A DNA stretch of 64,000 bases, taken from Callorhinus ursinus (taxonomy: Eukaryota; Chordata; Mammalia; Carnivora; Otariidae). Both the position numbers and the translations under genes were made by a program. The stretch covers positions 15,688,970 to 15,752,969 of the forward strand of contig NW_020312902.1 of NCBI RefSeq assembly GCF_003265705.1, in the 5' to 3' direction. Numbering within the stretch: position 1 is the stretch's first letter; each line of letters opens with the position of its first letter. The notes under the pieces are model-generated. The model was not told the origin of the DNA, searched no databases, and saw nothing but the letters and a program-made list of their open reading frames with translations. Of this stretch, positions 45,332-56,866 are shown piece by piece.

Positions 45332-45735
45332 GGGGCACCTGGGTGGCTCAGTCTATTAAGCATCTGCCTTTGGCTCAGGTCATGATCTCAGGGTCCTGGG
45401 ACTGAGCCCCAAGTCAGGCTCCCTGCTCAGTAGGGGGTCTGCTTCTCCCTCTCCCTCTGCCCCTCCCCCTGCTCATGTGCGCTTTCTCTCTCAAATAAAT
45501 AAAAATTTTTTTTTAAGATTTTATTTATTTATTTGACAGAGAGAGACACAGCAAGAGAGGGAACACAAGCAGGGGGAGTAGGAGAGGGAGAAGCAGGCTC
45601 CCTGCCGAGCAGGGAGCCCGATGCGGGGCTTGATCCCAGGACCCTGGGATCATGACCTGAGCCGAAGGCAGACGCTTAACGACTGAGCCACCCAGGTGCC
45701 CCTCAAATAAATAAAATCTTAAAAAAAAAAAAAAG
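45332..45735 (+). mobile_element. CAN-SINE (outer) split by an inverted SINE
   Basis: Body 45332-45504 and tail 45703-45735 (TCAAATAAATAAAATC), separated by the minus copy. Confidence 0.93.
45505..45702 (-). mobile_element. CAN-SINE nested, opposite orientation
   Basis: Duplicates the host tail TCAAATAAATAAAA (45491-45504 and 45703-45716). Confidence 0.96.
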
Positions 45736-46104
45736 TAATATGACAATTCACATTAATATGACAGAAGAAAAACATATCCTCTCCAGGGTGACAAGATACC
45801 TTATATCAGAACAAATATCCATCCCAGATTAGCACTGCAGACACCTCCGCCAGATGGTATGGATCCTCTGAAATGTCCCTCATTTCCGCATGCCCTCCCC
45901 AGAGGGAATGAGCAGAAGCCCCACACATCCTGGTCAGGGCATACTCTGGGCTGCTGGAATGCTGGGCACATCCCTGACCGCTGAAGAAACACCACCATGG
46001 GAACCTGACCCCCAAGCCAGAAGCCCTACCTCTGCGCTTTTAAGAGTTGCAGAATTTCCCAAAAACTTCTAAAAATGACTACAGTAAGGCAGCAGAAGCC
46101 TTGA

Positions 46105-46220
46105 CTGGAGAGATGACACAGGATCCTGTCACTTACCCTCCAGTTCTACCCTCTTGCCATTACCCAGCAGGACTCTTTCTTCTCTACAAAGTTGCTTCAA
46201 CGTCCAGTTCAACATTTCTC
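46105..46220. repeat. 116-bp tandem duplication, copy 1
   Basis: From CTGGAGAGATGACACAGG to CAACATTTCTC. By eye identical to the following unit, joined head to tail with no spacer. Not a SINE or other repeat I recognise. Confidence 0.95.
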
Positions 46221-46336
46221 CTGGAGAGATGACACAGGATCCTGTCACTTACCCTCCAGTTCTACCCTCTTGCCATTACCCAGCAGGACTCTTTCTTCTC
46301 TACAAAGTTGCTTCAACGTCCAGTTCAACATTTCTC
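46221..46336. repeat. 116-bp tandem duplication, copy 2
   Basis: Second unit, identical by eye over all 116 bp, then unique CTATAAAGCACTTCC. Each unit contains CACTTACCCTC, which on the SUFU strand is a good splice donor (GG|GTAAGTG). Exact identity implies a very recent event or an assembly error. Confidence 0.95.
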
Positions 46337-46504
46337 CTATAAAGCACTTCCTGCTTAGCTATTCACACTCCATTAAGCCAAGATACTTTTGAACTTAGGT
46401 GTATAACTTGTAACAGAGGCCTTCGGCCAGCTGCCCCCCCTTCCCCCTCCCCCTGCTTCTATGTGGGTAAAGAACGGGAGGGGTGGGGACTGCAGGAGCC
46501 AGAC

Positions 46505-46705
46505 TGCCGGGGTTTCCAGCCCAGCTCCAGCATTCACTGGCTGGGTGGATAAGTTCCTCAACATCTCTGTACCTCAGTTTCCTTACAAAAAAGGTATTGG
46601 TACTTACCCCCACAGAGCTGCCGTGAGAATGAAATGAGTTTATATATAAAGCACTTAGAACAGTGCCTTGCACGCAGTGGGAGCTGTAAGTGCTTACAAT
46701 TATTA
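46505..46705 (+). mobile_element. MIR fossil
   Basis: CAGCATTCACTGGCTGGG..GTACCTCAGTTTCCTTAC..GCACTTAGAACAGTGCC; nearly complete. Confidence 0.85.
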
Positions 46706-49549
46706 CCTATTTCGAGTTTCTTGAAGTGCTGAAGATCACAGGGTGAGGGGAGGAAGCCTCAAAGCCACAGAGGTGGGGCAAAGCCAAAAACGTGCTCCCA
46801 GCCCCAAACCCATTGTCTTCTTCTTTCCCAGGGTCTCAGCCATCTTCTACCAAGCAGATGGTGGGTGTTTCAAGGACAGAAGTTAGATATAACTTCTCCT
46901 TGTCCCCTCACCCCCACCTGAACAGATCACCTTCCCAAATGTTCTGTCTGTACCTGGCACTCAACAGAGCTTTGCTGGAGGGGTGTGCTCTGCAGCCCCA
47001 GGCTCTGTGTCAGAAAGCTCGGCAGGCAGGGAGGGCAGCGATGTGCAAAGGTATGTACTGGAGTGAGGAGACCATGCCTATGGGGTTTGGGTCAGAGAGG
47101 ACAAGGTCACTGCACACGCACCTTAGGACCCACATCAGAACTACACTACTGAAACAGGAAATGAGGCTCAGTGGGCTACCTCAGAGGCAGGATGGAAGAA
47201 TGAATTGAGGAGTCAAAAGCCAAAGTCCAGAGTCAGGAGCTCTGAGTGAGAAATCTGGGCAAAGGAAATGCTGGCAAACCGAGACGCAGGACACGGCAGA
47301 CGTGAAGACCAGCATTCAAAAAGGAAAAAGCCTCAGGTGTGGAAGATGGGAGCCTAGAAGGGCAGGCTGAACAGGGAAGATTCCTGGGACTGAGAGATCC
47401 AATCATGTCAAACCCATAAGGGCTTCCAAGTCTTTGCCTCTCTCTGTGGGAAGAGAAGGAAATCTGCCAGTGCTGACCAGCCCAGTATCACTCTGGCTGG
47501 CAGTCACTCCTGATAATCAGGCTGCTTTTTAAAGTGAGTTTGAGGGGCACCTGGGTGTCTCGGTTGAGCATCTGCCTTCGGCTCAGGTCATGATCCCAGG
47601 GTCCCGGGATGGAGCCCCACATCGGACTCCCTGCTCAGTGGGGAGCCTGCTTCTCCTCCCTCTGCTGATCCCCCTGCTTGTATGCGCATGCTTTCTCTCT
47701 CTCTCTCTGTCAAATAAATAAATAAAATATTTTTTAAAAAAATAAAAAATAAAATGAGTTTGACTGGGCCAGCTCAAGGAATCTCTTCCCAACTGTCTCC
47801 TTACTGCTGAGGGATTCTCTGATTTGGAAAATCTGGAATCCTTACCCCATGAAGGAAGAGATAATCCACTGCAAATGAAATGCTTTTCAAAGGATGAAGC
47901 CACATACCCACGGTGCCTTAGGTCTTCCAGTGGTTACAAAAGAAATGGAATTCTCAGCATTTCAAACCTCAGAGATCCGGGGCCTGAAACCCAGCCCAAA
48001 GTGGTGGTTTCAGCTTCAAGAAGAGTTCTAGCCCTGCTGCTGGCTGTTACTCCCTGGGCAAGGGCCAAGGGCACCCCACTCTTTCTAGGTAGCCCAGAGA
48101 TCTTCCCCTTAGCAGAGAGCATCAATATTTCATACAGTCCTCCCAAAACTCAACACCTCAGACATGAAAGGCTGGGGGACCAAAGTCCAGGGAGGCCTGC
48201 CCTGCCATAAGCCTGTAGAGCACTTCTTCAGCCTACTGTGCCAGCCATGGGTAGGGCCGGGCCTGCCATCTGTGGGTGGTTTATAGAGGGATTCTGGTTG
48301 TCAGCGACACGAGAGTTCTGGGAGAAAGCAAAGGCCCAACCAGAGGAGAGACCATGCTCCCAGGACAGGTGTGTTAGGGCAAAGGCAGGATGTCCACTGG
48401 AAACCTCAGAGGATGAAATGACACATTAAAAAGTTCCTGTGAACCAAGCTTTGAGAAGGGAAAATTAGCATTTCCCAATTGCAGGGGACCAAGGCCACAC
48501 AAAACAACATGTGGAAAAGTTAATCTGTATCCAGTGTTTTAATAAATAACTCATTCGGTCCAGAGCCCAACTTAGAGGAACCTGAAGGGAAAAGGAGGTT
48601 CTCTACCAACCCAGTGGAGACAGCCACAGAAAGCCAGTCAGCAGCAGTTCCAGCCCCAAAGGGGGCAAGAACAACTACAAATTCCACAGGCATACCCGCC
48701 AAGAAGCCAGCATTTGTGGGGCAGAGCCCAGATGGACCATGGGCGGTAGAGGTGAGGTGCAGGCTCTATCCCGGGCCAACACCACACAAAGGCTGTCTTT
48801 GGAACCAGCCGACATGTCCAGAAGATGACCTGCCCAGTGGAATCCCACCAGGGAAGTCTGCCTGAGATCCCAAACACACTCTGCGACTAGTCAGCCTCCT
48901 GTGCCCTGTGGTTTGGGTCCAGCTAGGGCTGCTGGCTGTACCAGGGGCCGCCAGAAATCCTCACAGAGAGCAGTGCAGAAGCCGCCTCTTCCACAGCCCT
49001 GCAAATCTCCACATTCCAGGCCATAGCTGCCAGCCACAAAGGGAACAGCCAGAGCCGGATGCTTCCGACAGGCGCCTGGCAGCTGAAGATCAGCTGTCTC
49101 ACACCTCCCAAGTCCAGGGGGAGAGCAACAGGACAATCTCTGCCACTGAAGTCAGTTGAGGGGAGCCTTAGGGTTCCTAGAAAAGCACTCCATTCTCCCC
49201 TGTGGCTGCCCAGAGCTGGAACTTGTTCCATCTCTCAGACTTCAGAAAGAGCCTCTTAAGAGCCTTTTAATCCAAACAAGTGCTCTCCTGTCCTGTTTCC
49301 TTTGGGGACTGTGAACAGGGAAAGAACCTGGATGGAACTGGCCATTCCAGGGCTCAGGCAACTAGCCTGCTCTTCACTTCCTTCAGGGCTACCAGGATGG
49401 GGGGGGGCCCCTCCTACTCCCACAGCAAGCCTGCTAGGGGACCCCTGGACTTCTGCTTGTTCCTATCCTCGACAAGCTGTGAGAAGGAAATTACAGGGAG
49501 GAGGCATACTGTAGGCATTCAATAAATGCTGGTGACTGATCAAAATGGA
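46706..49549. other. Unassigned intron sequence with one SINE
   Basis: Apart from the SINE at 47544-47750 nothing is recognised; the 138-codon frame at 46792-47208 has no family features. Confidence 0.5.
47544..47750 (+). mobile_element. CAN-SINE
   Basis: Flanks AAAGTGAGTTTGA / AAAATGAGTTTGA. Confidence 0.95.
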
Positions 49550-49760
49550 AAGGCAGTCCAGCACAGTAGTTCAGAAAACAGGCTATGGGATCACTGGACC
49601 TGGCTTCTAATTCACCATCTATGCAGTAAGTTTGTTAGCCTAAATTTCTGTATCTATAAGCAAGACATGATAAGAATTCCTTGTGTCACAGAATTACTAT
49701 GGGGATAACATAAAAGGATACCTTTACGAAAAGAATTTAGCACTAATCTGGAATATAGTA
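49550..49760 (+). mobile_element. MIR fossil
   Basis: CAGGCTATGGGATCACTGGA..GGCTTCTAATTCACC..TTCTGTATCTATAAGC. Confidence 0.6.
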
Positions 49761-50002
49761 AAAACCAAAAAAAAAAAGTCTGCCTATATAATTATGCTAA
49801 AGACAATGTCCATACATTTGCTTCTCCCCCATCATGAAAGAGACCACAGAACAGTGGGGATGTTGGGAGACCCTGCCACTCTCATTAGCTTCTGCACAGC
49901 CTTCAGCAGGCTACTGTACTTTCCTCCACTTACAATTAAGGGACATGAAAGATCAGTGTTTCCTATTTGTCTGTGACAATAATAGTACTAAATCATACTT
50001 TC

Positions 50003-50341
50003 TATTTTTATTTATTTATCTTATTATTTATTTGAGAGAGAGAGAGAGAGTGTGCACCAGAGCACGAGTGGGGGAGAGGGGAGGGACACAAGCAGACTCC
50101 CCACTGAGTGCAAAGCCTGACACCGGGCTCCATCTCAATGACCCTGAGATCATGACCTAAGGCAAAACCAAGAGTCAGATGCTTAACCTCTGCGCCACCC
50201 AGGTGCCCAGAGAGAGAATCTTAAGCAGGCTCCACACCCAGAGTGGAGGGGGATGCAGGGCTCCAACTAATGACATTGAGATCATGACCTGAGCCAAAAT
50301 TAAGAACTGGACACTTAGTGAACTGAGCCACCCAGGTGCCC
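50003..50341 (-). mobile_element. Two nested minus-strand CAN-SINEs
   Basis: A copy ending GCCACCCAGGTGCCC at 50209 is followed by the rest of an older copy ending GCCACCCAGGTGCCC at 50341. Outer flank AATCATACTTT on both sides. Confidence 0.88.
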
Positions 50342-50453
50342 TTGAATCATACTTTTTAAAAAAAAGTTCCCTTTATAATTTGCTTTCAATTTTTCTAATC
50401 ATGTCTAGGGTCAGTTTCTATTTGGTGTTAGCATATCTTTTCAACACCTCTCT

Positions 50454-50501
50454 CATACTTGCTAATCTCTCTCTTTTTTTTTTCCATACTTGCTAATCTC
50501 T
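50454..50501 (-). mobile_element. Poly(A)-only retroinsertion, minus strand
   Basis: CATACTTGCTAATCTCT occurs at 50454-50470 and 50485-50501 (17 of 17 by eye), separated only by CTCTTTTTTTTTTC. It reads as a poly(A) tail inserted on the minus strand with its target duplication. Confidence 0.7.
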
Positions 50502-50671
50502 TTAACAAAAAGAAAGCTGGCCTTAAGCTAGAATTTAATAACATTGCTGTTATTGCTGCATTTATTTCCATAGTTACCTTTAAATTATGGCAAGTGATAC
50601 TGGTTTCCATACATGGTGGTGACTTAAAAATTAATTTTAATTTTTAAAAACTAAACTTTAAAAATTGATTT

Positions 50672-50703
50672 TTATAAATAAATAAATAAATAAATAAATA
50701 AAA
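50672..50703. repeat. (AAAT)n simple repeat
   Basis: Seven ATAA units directly before the SINE that starts near 50713. Confidence 0.85.
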
Positions 50704-50712
50704 TTAATTTAT

Positions 50713-50908
50713 GGGGGGGCCTGGGTGGCTCAGTTGGTTAAGCGACTGCCTTCGGCTCAGGTCATGATCCTGGAGTCCCGGGATCGAGTCCCACATCGGG
50801 CTCCCTGCTCGGCAAGGGGCCTGCTTCTCCCTCTGACCCTCCCCACTCTCATGTGCTCTCTCTCTCTCATTCTCACTCTCTCAAAATAAATAAATAAATC
50901 TTTAAAAA
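50713..50908 (+). mobile_element. CAN-SINE
   Basis: Flanks AAAATTAATTTATGG / AAAATTAATTTACGG. Confidence 0.94.
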
Positions 50909-50921
50909 AAAATTAATTTAC

Positions 50922-51104
50922 GGGGTGCCTGGGTGGCTCAGTTGGTTTAGCATCTGCCTTCGGCTCAGGTCATGATCCCGGGGTCCTGGGATTGAGCCCT
51001 GTGTCGGGCTCCCTGCTCGGTGCGGAGCTTGCTTCTCCTTCTCCCTCTGCTACTTCCTGCTTGTGCTCTCTCTCATGTCAAATAAGTAAATAAAAATCTT
51101 AAAA
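50922..51104 (+). mobile_element. CAN-SINE directly after the previous copy
   Basis: Starts in the downstream target copy of the preceding SINE; its own right flank is blurred by A/T-rich sequence. Confidence 0.93.
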
Positions 51105-51148
51105 AAAATTTTTTTAATAAAAATATATTTATATCACTTTTAAAAGGG

Positions 51149-51262
51149 GGGGTTAATTAACTAATTAATTTTTAGTGAGCTCTATGCCCAATGTGAAGCT
51201 TGAACTCATGACCCCATGATCTAAAGTCCCATGTTCCTCCAAATGAGCCAGCCAGGCGCCCC
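51149..51262 (-). mobile_element. CAN-SINE, short sub-type
   Basis: AGCTCTATGCCCAATG..GAACTCATGACC..GAGCCAGCCAGGCGCCCC. Confidence 0.87.
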
Positions 51263-51429
51263 AAAAGGGAAGTTAGTTGGAAAAGAACATAAAGTAGATG
51301 ATCTACTACATGGCAAAAATTATGAAGGCAGCACTAGAAGTTTGGGAAACACTGGGCCAGAAGATTATTAAAGTCCTCTCAAACCTGAAAGTAAGTGCTG
51401 GTCCCTAGAGTGTCAGGCTATGATCCTCC

Positions 51430-51750
51430 CCTGCCCCCTTCCTTCCTACTGGCCTGCAGCTTGCAGGTGCCTCTCAAACTTCACTTCCTCCCTGGAGCTT
51501 TTTCCAATTCAGCAGCCTGACTAAAAGTCATACCCTCCATTCTGCTCCCAGGTCATGTTCTTCATCCATGGATTGTAGCATTTATTACCCAGTACTATAA
51601 CCCTCTCTTTATGTTTATCCTCCCTCTAGAACATGAGCTCCTTGCAGACAGGAATTATGTCTTGGCGTTTTATCCCTAAAACATCTATTAAGATGTTCTG
51701 TGTCTGGAACAAAATAGGTGCTTGAGGAATGTATGCTGAATAAATGAACC
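51430..51750 (+). mobile_element. L2 3' end
   Basis: AACATGAGCTCCTTGCAGACA, ACAAAATAGGTGCTTGAGG and GCTGAATAAATGAA complete a clear L2 tail. Confidence 0.8.
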
Positions 51751-51870
51751 AATGCTTGGGCCCTTTTTTCACTGAATAGAAAGACAAAAGACAGTGGAAG
51801 AAGAGCATTACTAGAGATTCATTTGCCATAATTCTAGTTCAACACTTCTTAGCATTTAAACTGGATGGTA

Positions 51871-52078
51871 GGGACGCCTGGGTGGCTCAGTCGGTTAAGC
51901 ATCTGTCTTCAGCTCAGGTCATGATCCCAGAATCCTGGGATCGAGTCCCACATCGGGCTCTCTGCTCAGCAGGGAGCCTGCTTCTCCCCCTGCCTGCCAC
52001 TCCCCCTGCTTGTGCGCACGGGCACGCTCTCTCTCTCTCTCTGACAAATAAAATCTTAAAAAAAATAAATAAATAAAT
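51871..52078 (+). mobile_element. CAN-SINE
   Basis: Perfect target duplication AAACTGGATGGTA at 51858-51870 and from about 52079. Confidence 0.96.
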
Positions 52079-52091
52079 AAACTGGATGGTA

Positions 52092-52984
52092 GAACACTCA
52101 CCTTTTTGACCTCAGCTTCAAGCACTAAGTTAAACAAGAATCTTTAAATCTGTTTCCAAGAGGCCTTGCCACACGAAATGTTTGGTAAAGCAAACTTTTC
52201 TTCAAGAAACTTACCAGGACTGAGAAGAGACCAGTCACACCAGCACAAGGCCGATTACAAATGTACTTTTGACTTCTGCAACATAGATCAGAACTGGGTA
52301 AATATCTAAGAACACTCCCTCCATGTTCTTCTAGTGGTAGGACATAATACCAGAAAACACTAGATTCCGGCGGTGAGATACAACCCAAATCGAGGTCTTA
52401 CTATTGTCATAAATGATATATGAATATCACAGTGCTTCATCATACAGAAATGACACATATATAAGGGGCTACTTTCAAAAGTGGAAAAACAGTAAGGAAG
52501 GCCCTCTTTAAAATTCAGAGGTTGCCCCCTCTGAAATATGGGGCTTTCTCAATTATGTTCTTCATGTCACTTTGGGCTTTGGACCCATCACTGATAAGCA
52601 GGTATACTGTAAGAATCTTTAAGCCACATAGGAAATGGTATTCTTCTGACTGGAATAAATCTGTCAACAAAAAGGTACAGGCTAACTGCACTAAATACCC
52701 TCTGCAGGTTTTTATTAAAAATATACGGAAAAGTCCAGCATAGTGCCTTTACCGCCCACATCTGTTTGCTATTCTATCTCCATTATTAATACTGTAATGC
52801 AGGGTCCCCATTCAGGCAAGATTAATTCACTGTTCCCAAAGCCTTCTGCTGACATTGCAATGGATCTGTTTGGAAGGCTATAAAGGCAGGCCCAGACATT
52901 GCTCTCGACATGTGATCAGTAAGGAGATGAGGCCTGGGTCCCCAGCTTAACAAGAGAGAAGAGGAAGTTGGGTTGGACCTGTGA
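52092..52984. other. Unassigned intron sequence
   Basis: No repeat recognised; could include conserved non-coding sequence. Confidence 0.45.
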
Positions 52985-53185
52985 TCAGAGAGGTAGAACA
53001 CCCTAGTGGTTAAAAGCTCAGACTTTGGACTCAAGACAGTTCAATTGAATCCTAGTTCTTTTCCTTTAGCCAATTCATTTACCCCTCAAGTGATTTAATT
53101 TTCTCATCTACAAAATGGAAATAACAAAAGAACCTGGTACGATTGTAAAGTATTTGATGTGATGATAAGATACTAAGAACTAAAA
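52985..53185 (+). mobile_element. MIR fossil
   Basis: CTAGTGGTTAAAAGCTCAGAC..AATCCTAGTTCTTTTCC..CTCATCTACAAAATGG. Confidence 0.75.
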
Positions 53186-53470
53186 CAAAGCAAAAAACAA
53201 ACAAACAAAAACCCTGATGATTATCATCTTCATCATGATACCATCAACATCCCCAGAATCAGCCTCTTATGCAAGAAGAGCCCTGCTAGTCTTTCAACCT
53301 ACACATGCTAAGTAGTCATCACCAAGATACCAAAAAGATAGTGTAAGAGGCAAAAAAGATAGGACAAAAAGCAAAAAGCAGGAAAGGATATAATAATAGA
53401 AATAGAATCAGCTTTTGATTAACCATGCTGATGAGGGGGAAGGAAGACAACACTTAAATTGAAGAAAAGA

Positions 53471-53650
53471 GGGCGCCTGGGTGGCTCAGTCATTAAGCGT
53501 CTGCCTTCGGCTAGGGTCCTGGATCGAGTCCCGCATCAGGCTCCATGCTCGGCAGGGAGCCTGCTTCTCCCTCTGCCTGCCGCTCTGCCTGCTTGTGCTC
53601 TCTGACAAATAAATAAATAAAATCTTAAAAAATAATAATAAAATAAAATA
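53471..53650 (+). mobile_element. CAN-SINE with internal deletion
   Basis: Flank AAATTGAAGAAAAGA on both sides. About 15 bp of the CAGGTCATGATCCCAG box region is missing (CGGCTAGGGTCCTGG). Confidence 0.95.
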
Positions 53651-53754
53651 AATTGAAGAAAAGAACCCCTCTCAAAAAAGAGTGTAGATGGAACAAAATA
53701 TTTGTGTTTGTGTAATTATAGATAGTAACTTACTCGAGGACATGATATAATTGT

Positions 53755-54005
53755 TCAAGAGACAGTAGAGCACAGTCATTAGGACCATAAGCTCTGCAGC
53801 CAGAACGCCTGCATGAGAATCCTGGCTCCACCACTTCCAAGCTGTGTGACCTTAAGCAAGTTATAGACTCTTTGTATCTCAGTTTCCTCATCTGTAAAAT
53901 GGGGCAAATATGAGTATCCACCAGTATTCTATGGTTGTGATGAAAATAAAATTAGTTTATACATGCAAAGTGACCAAAAGAATACCTGGCTCATAATCAA
54001 TGTTT
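53755..54005 (+). mobile_element. MIR fossil
   Basis: AGCTGTGTGACCTTAAGC..CAGTTTCCTCATCTG..TAAAATGGGGCAAAT; the clearest MIR in the window. Confidence 0.88.
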
Positions 54006-54022
54006 AAGAAATGTTAGCTTTC

Positions 54023-54221
54023 GGGGCGCCTGGGTGGCTCAGTCGTTAAGCATCTGCCTTCGGCTCAGGTCATGGTCCCAGGGTCCTGGGATCGAGCCCC
54101 GCATTGGGCTCCCTGCTCAGTGGGAGGCCTGCTTCTCCCTCTCCCACTCCCCCTGCTTGTGTTCCCTCTTTCACTGTGTCTCTCTCTGTCAAATAAATAA
54201 ATAAAATCTTTAAAAAAAAAA
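54023..54221 (+). mobile_element. CAN-SINE
   Basis: Flanks AAATGTTAGCTTTC / AAAAGTTAGCTTTT. Confidence 0.95.
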
Positions 54222-54429
54222 AGTTAGCTTTTGTTATTATTAGTGTTGCTGTTAGGGTTTTAGCTGACTTAATACTAAGTTGACGTTTAACTTAATATTA
54301 AAATTGTCTAAATTCAGTGGTTATAGGAGCACAAACGGGAGGCAGGTAGGATTTAGAAGTATACAGGGCAGAAAATGGGAGATAGACTAGAATAAAAAAT
54401 GTACTATGGATAAGCTGAGCACAGATAAC

Positions 54430-54615
54430 TGCAGGTTACAAGGAAGGAAGTAAGATCAACAGAGGGAGAGAGATGGATATACTCATGATAAAGTAAGTAG
54501 AGTAAAATATTAATTGTAGAATCTAGGTAGTGGGTACTTGTATGTTGGCTATAAAATTCTTTCAACTATGCCTTATGTTTAAGATTTTTCACTACAAGCT
54601 AGAAGGAGAAAAAAA
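54430..54615 (+). mobile_element. Probable L1 3' end
   Basis: AATCTAGGTAGTGGGTACTTG, ATAAAATTCTTTCAACTATG and TTCACTACAAGC resemble L1M 3' ends. Confidence 0.5.
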
Positions 54616-54946
54616 CAAGTATACTTAGAGGCATCAATTCAAATTCTGGGTCATAGCTATTCTGCCTGTCCTCTGAGTTCAAACAGCAGAGCAGCTTGGA
54701 AAAACCTGATGGTTTTAGAACACTTGCTCATCATCAACACTGTCCTGCACCAGATGAGCAGAGTTCGGGTGCTGACCTGGATCACTCAAGCGCAAGTAGA
54801 TACAAGCAGAGGGCAGAAACCCAGAGGTTCTACCTGAGAAGTGCCAACCACTATGACATTATCACCCCTGCTCAGGGAAACCCCAGAAATATGGCTCAAG
54901 GCTAAGGAACAGACAGGTGGAGGATGGGCAAATGCCATACACTCAC

Positions 54947-55081
54947 TCATGGACTCTGCTGTCACCATAGAGATCACTCAGGCCAAAGCTGATGTAATGC
55001 CAGTGTTCAGGGATGTTGGCAGAAGGGCTCCCCACGTTCCTGTACATGCTAACATAGTCCAAGGGGTCTGGACCGCCCAAC
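54947..55081 (-). CDS. SUFU: SUFU coding exon 2 (residues 61-106)
   Basis: Second coding exon, 135 bp. Seen: acceptor TTTTGCAG just above 55081, then G completing Trp61, followed by LGGPDPLDYVSMYRN, then IPEHWHYISFGLSDLYGD and SRVHE. The exon ends CATGA with donor GTGAGT, splitting codon 106 as GA|. This is the start of the globular N-terminal SUFU domain, which with the C-terminal lobe clamps the GLI SYGHL motif (family knowledge). One residue after YGD is Ser where I remember Asn in human, a conservative change. Intron 1 is about 4.5 kb. The exon is intact with no frameshift or stop. Confidence 0.97.
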
Positions 55082-56866
55082 CTGCAAAAGACAAAACACA
55101 GTGGAGTCAGTGAGCCTGAAAGCAGACAATGTGAAGCTAAGAGGTCATGCCTTACAAATCTAGACCCCATCCTGGAGGAACCTAGGATGACTAAAAGGCG
55201 GCCACACCTCCGGGATAAGACCAAGGGATGGGTGGCTAGAAGTGCCCAATTCCATAAGCACAAGAGGCTCCCTTCGATCCCCAACATGCAGCACCCCTTT
55301 TAGAAATAAAACAGACTAGGTGGTCACCCCTTTTACTTCCTCCTATTTCAAATTACCAATCCCAAATGGGATTGGCAGGAATTATCTCTCTTCCGTGGTG
55401 CCTGTAAACATGCCAAGCTTCAAGGCAAGAGGTGCATTAGTCAATCGATTGGCTTCTGTTGAAAGACCATCCTGAGCATCCCCAATGGGCATTGTTCCTG
55501 GAAGCAGAGGCTCAGCTCCACTCCTGCTTCTTACACAGCTAATTCCTGAAAGACTATATTGTGCCCTATGTTAATTACAGTTTGTTCTAAACAAACCCAA
55601 TGCCTCCAGACCCCAGCCTGCACTCCACAGACCAAAGCTGGTCTTTTCTCATGCAAGTGACAAAGGCCACACTTAGGCCAGCCCTGCACAGAGAACCGCA
55701 GCTGGCCGGACTGAGCCTTGGGAGCACCTGCATCCAGGAGATGATCCCAGGAGACTGTCGCCTCAAAGGTAGAGCTGGAATAGTAAATGATTTGGGGCCT
55801 CTGAGAACCACATTAAACATCCCCCATAATTCCAACAGAGAAGCAGCTGAGGAAGAGATTCAGTCATTAGCTCACTCTGAGGATTTAATTCCATAAGGGT
55901 TTCCTTTAGTAGAGCAATTAGTGCTCTTTAAAAAAAAAGAAGGAAAAAAAAAAGGGTCCTGCTTTTCTTCAGAATGGATAGGGAAACTTGGTAGACTTGA
56001 GAAACAGCCTAAATGGAAACCATCAGCGGAAGGAAGTCTGCATTTAGCCCACAAACACTCTGCATTTGAGCTGCCTCGGACATCTGACTGTTCCACAGAC
56101 TGCAAAAAACTTTGCCTGCCCCTGGGACATTGATGGAGTGCACTTTGCAATTGGGATCGTACACTGAAGTAACACTAATAACCAAATAAAAGACATGTTA
56201 CATGTGATCCCAGCAAGAGTGACAGTACCATGCAATTTAAATACTATTTAAAACCAGTAGGTCTGGTTTCATCCTCTTTTGCCAGGGTATTACTTGCCTT
56301 TATAGAAATCCTTATTCTCTGCTAGGAAATGCTAAGTTATTTATAGAACTTGTAAGAAAGTTGCTCCAAATAGCTAAGAATCTCAACTGAGTGGATTAGA
56401 AAAAGGGACAAATCCCCATGTCTTTCCTTAACTCTGATTTGGCCAAATCATTTGAATACTTCCACAACCAGCTGAATATAGAAAAGTTTGCTGGGGGAAG
56501 GAGGAAACAAAAGGGTAGCAACTACATGATAGCTGCAGAACCCCATAACAGATCGTAGTGACTACAGGCTCCATATCTGCTCCAGTTTCCTGCTGCAAAT
56601 TCCCAATCTTGCCCCTCCTACAGCCTAGGTCCATCCAGCAACAAGTGGCAAAACTGTATCCACAGTTCCATGCTCCCTCTGCCATACCTCTGCAGCCCTC
56701 TCTCAGGAGATACTACACCAAGGAATGGGCCTTTACCTTAAAACTACAACTGCAAGGAATAACCAAGAGTCAGACAAAATTAACCTTGTCCCCAAGTTCT
56801 ATTCTACTTACTCAGAAACCTGATGGGAAACAGATGAGTATATAGAAAATAATCATATTTGGGGGG
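55082..56866. other. Repeat-free part of SUFU intron 1
   Basis: About 1.8 kb with no SINE, L1, MIR or L2 seen, next to exon 2. Includes the dyad AGAGCA-ATTAG-TGCTCT at 55911-55927. Confidence 0.5.

Larger units (their letters stand above)
22736..54946 (-). other. SUFU: SUFU intron 2
   Basis: A 32.2-kb intron bounded by GTGAGT at exon 2 and CCTTCCAG at exon 3. It carries most of the SINE and L1 insertions listed below. No coding exon of another gene is recognisable on either strand. Confidence 0.95.

Noticed and set aside
46792..47208. 138-codon plus-strand frame
   Set aside because: No family features, no splice context.
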